A stretch of 64,000 bases of DNA from Chrysomallon squamiferum (Eukaryota > Mollusca > Gastropoda > Neomphalida > Peltospiridae). The notes beneath the pieces were generated by a model. The model made no database searches, was not told the DNA's origin, and saw only the letters and a program-made list of their open reading frames with translations. How positions within the stretch are numbered: position 1 is the stretch's first letter; the number at the start of each line of letters is the position of its first letter. The translations under genes and the position numbers were made by a program. Shown here piece after piece: positions 63,936 to 64,000 of this stretch. The stretch spans positions 38,135,933 to 38,199,932 of the forward strand of contig CM022665.1 of assembly GCA_012295275.1 (NCBI GenBank). Direction: 5' to 3'.

Positions 63936-64000
63936 CTTGCAGACATTTTTTTTCTGACTGCACTTACTGACAAGACTATATACTGGCTCAGTTTTCAATG

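Larger units (their letters stand above)
50772..64000. other. Gene-poor flank downstream of the RhoU-like gene
   Basis: No recognisable gene on either strand in 13 kb. The stretch holds transposon remnants and microsatellites listed separately, plus AT-rich DNA in which I see nothing specific (for example 52,200-54,600, 56,900-57,800, 60,400-61,500, 62,800-63,850). CpG stays low except in small blocks. It may lie in the regulatory territory of the GTPase or of a gene beyond the window. Confidence 0.5.

Overview
The window is eukaryotic nuclear DNA from an animal, most likely a mollusc and plausibly a gastropod. It is very AT-rich, and its introns and intergenic DNA are crowded with (CT)n, (GA)n, (CA)n, (TA)n, (TTA)n and homopolymer tracts. 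I recognise from memory a tRNA-derived SINE family common in gastropod genomes (remnants of an AGCAAGGGATCTTTTA-type body). No bacterial-style gene organisation is present. The species assignment is an inference.

Two protein-coding genes are well supported, both on the + strand. (1) TKFC (triokinase/FMN cyclase, dihydroxyacetone kinase) occupies about 1,455-8,304 in 16 coding exons that I could define by GT/AG sites, phase and conserved motifs; it would encode about 591 aa. Its linker exon (5,158-5,303) has a one-base frame problem, and exon 11 has a TAGTAG tandem acceptor. (2) A Rho-family GTPase of the RhoU/RhoV (Wrch/Chp) type occupies 25,595-48,352 in three coding exons (247 aa), separated by introns of 3.16 kb and 18.85 kb.

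Layout: 1-1,454 upstream of TKFC; 1,455-8,304 TKFC; 8,305-25,594 a 17 kb intergenic stretch with no convincing gene but with microsatellites, tRNA-like SINE remnants and one CpG-rich block (about 13,330-13,780); 25,080-25,594 the CpG-rich likely promoter and 5' UTR of the GTPase; 25,595-48,352 the GTPase gene; 48,353-50,690 its probable 3' UTR, with several poly(A) signals and a 39-bp minisatellite; 50,700-64,000 gene-free DNA with a LINE ORF2 tail, a mariner-like MITE, decayed SINEs, two related inverted-repeat elements, a polypurine tract and a few blocks that look like conserved non-coding DNA.

The two genes have no evident functional link: one is cytosolic triose/fructose metabolism, the other Wnt/cytoskeletal signalling. 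The most striking large-scale signal is a sharp drop in CpG density that begins just inside the GTPase gene and continues downstream, as expected if that transcription unit is germline-methylated while TKFC and the intergenic DNA are not. I did not find a novel gene system. The most useful leads are the TKFC frame break, the complementary (CT)n/(GA)n tracts around an in-frame exon pair, the CpG boundary, the MITE and a CTCF-like site.
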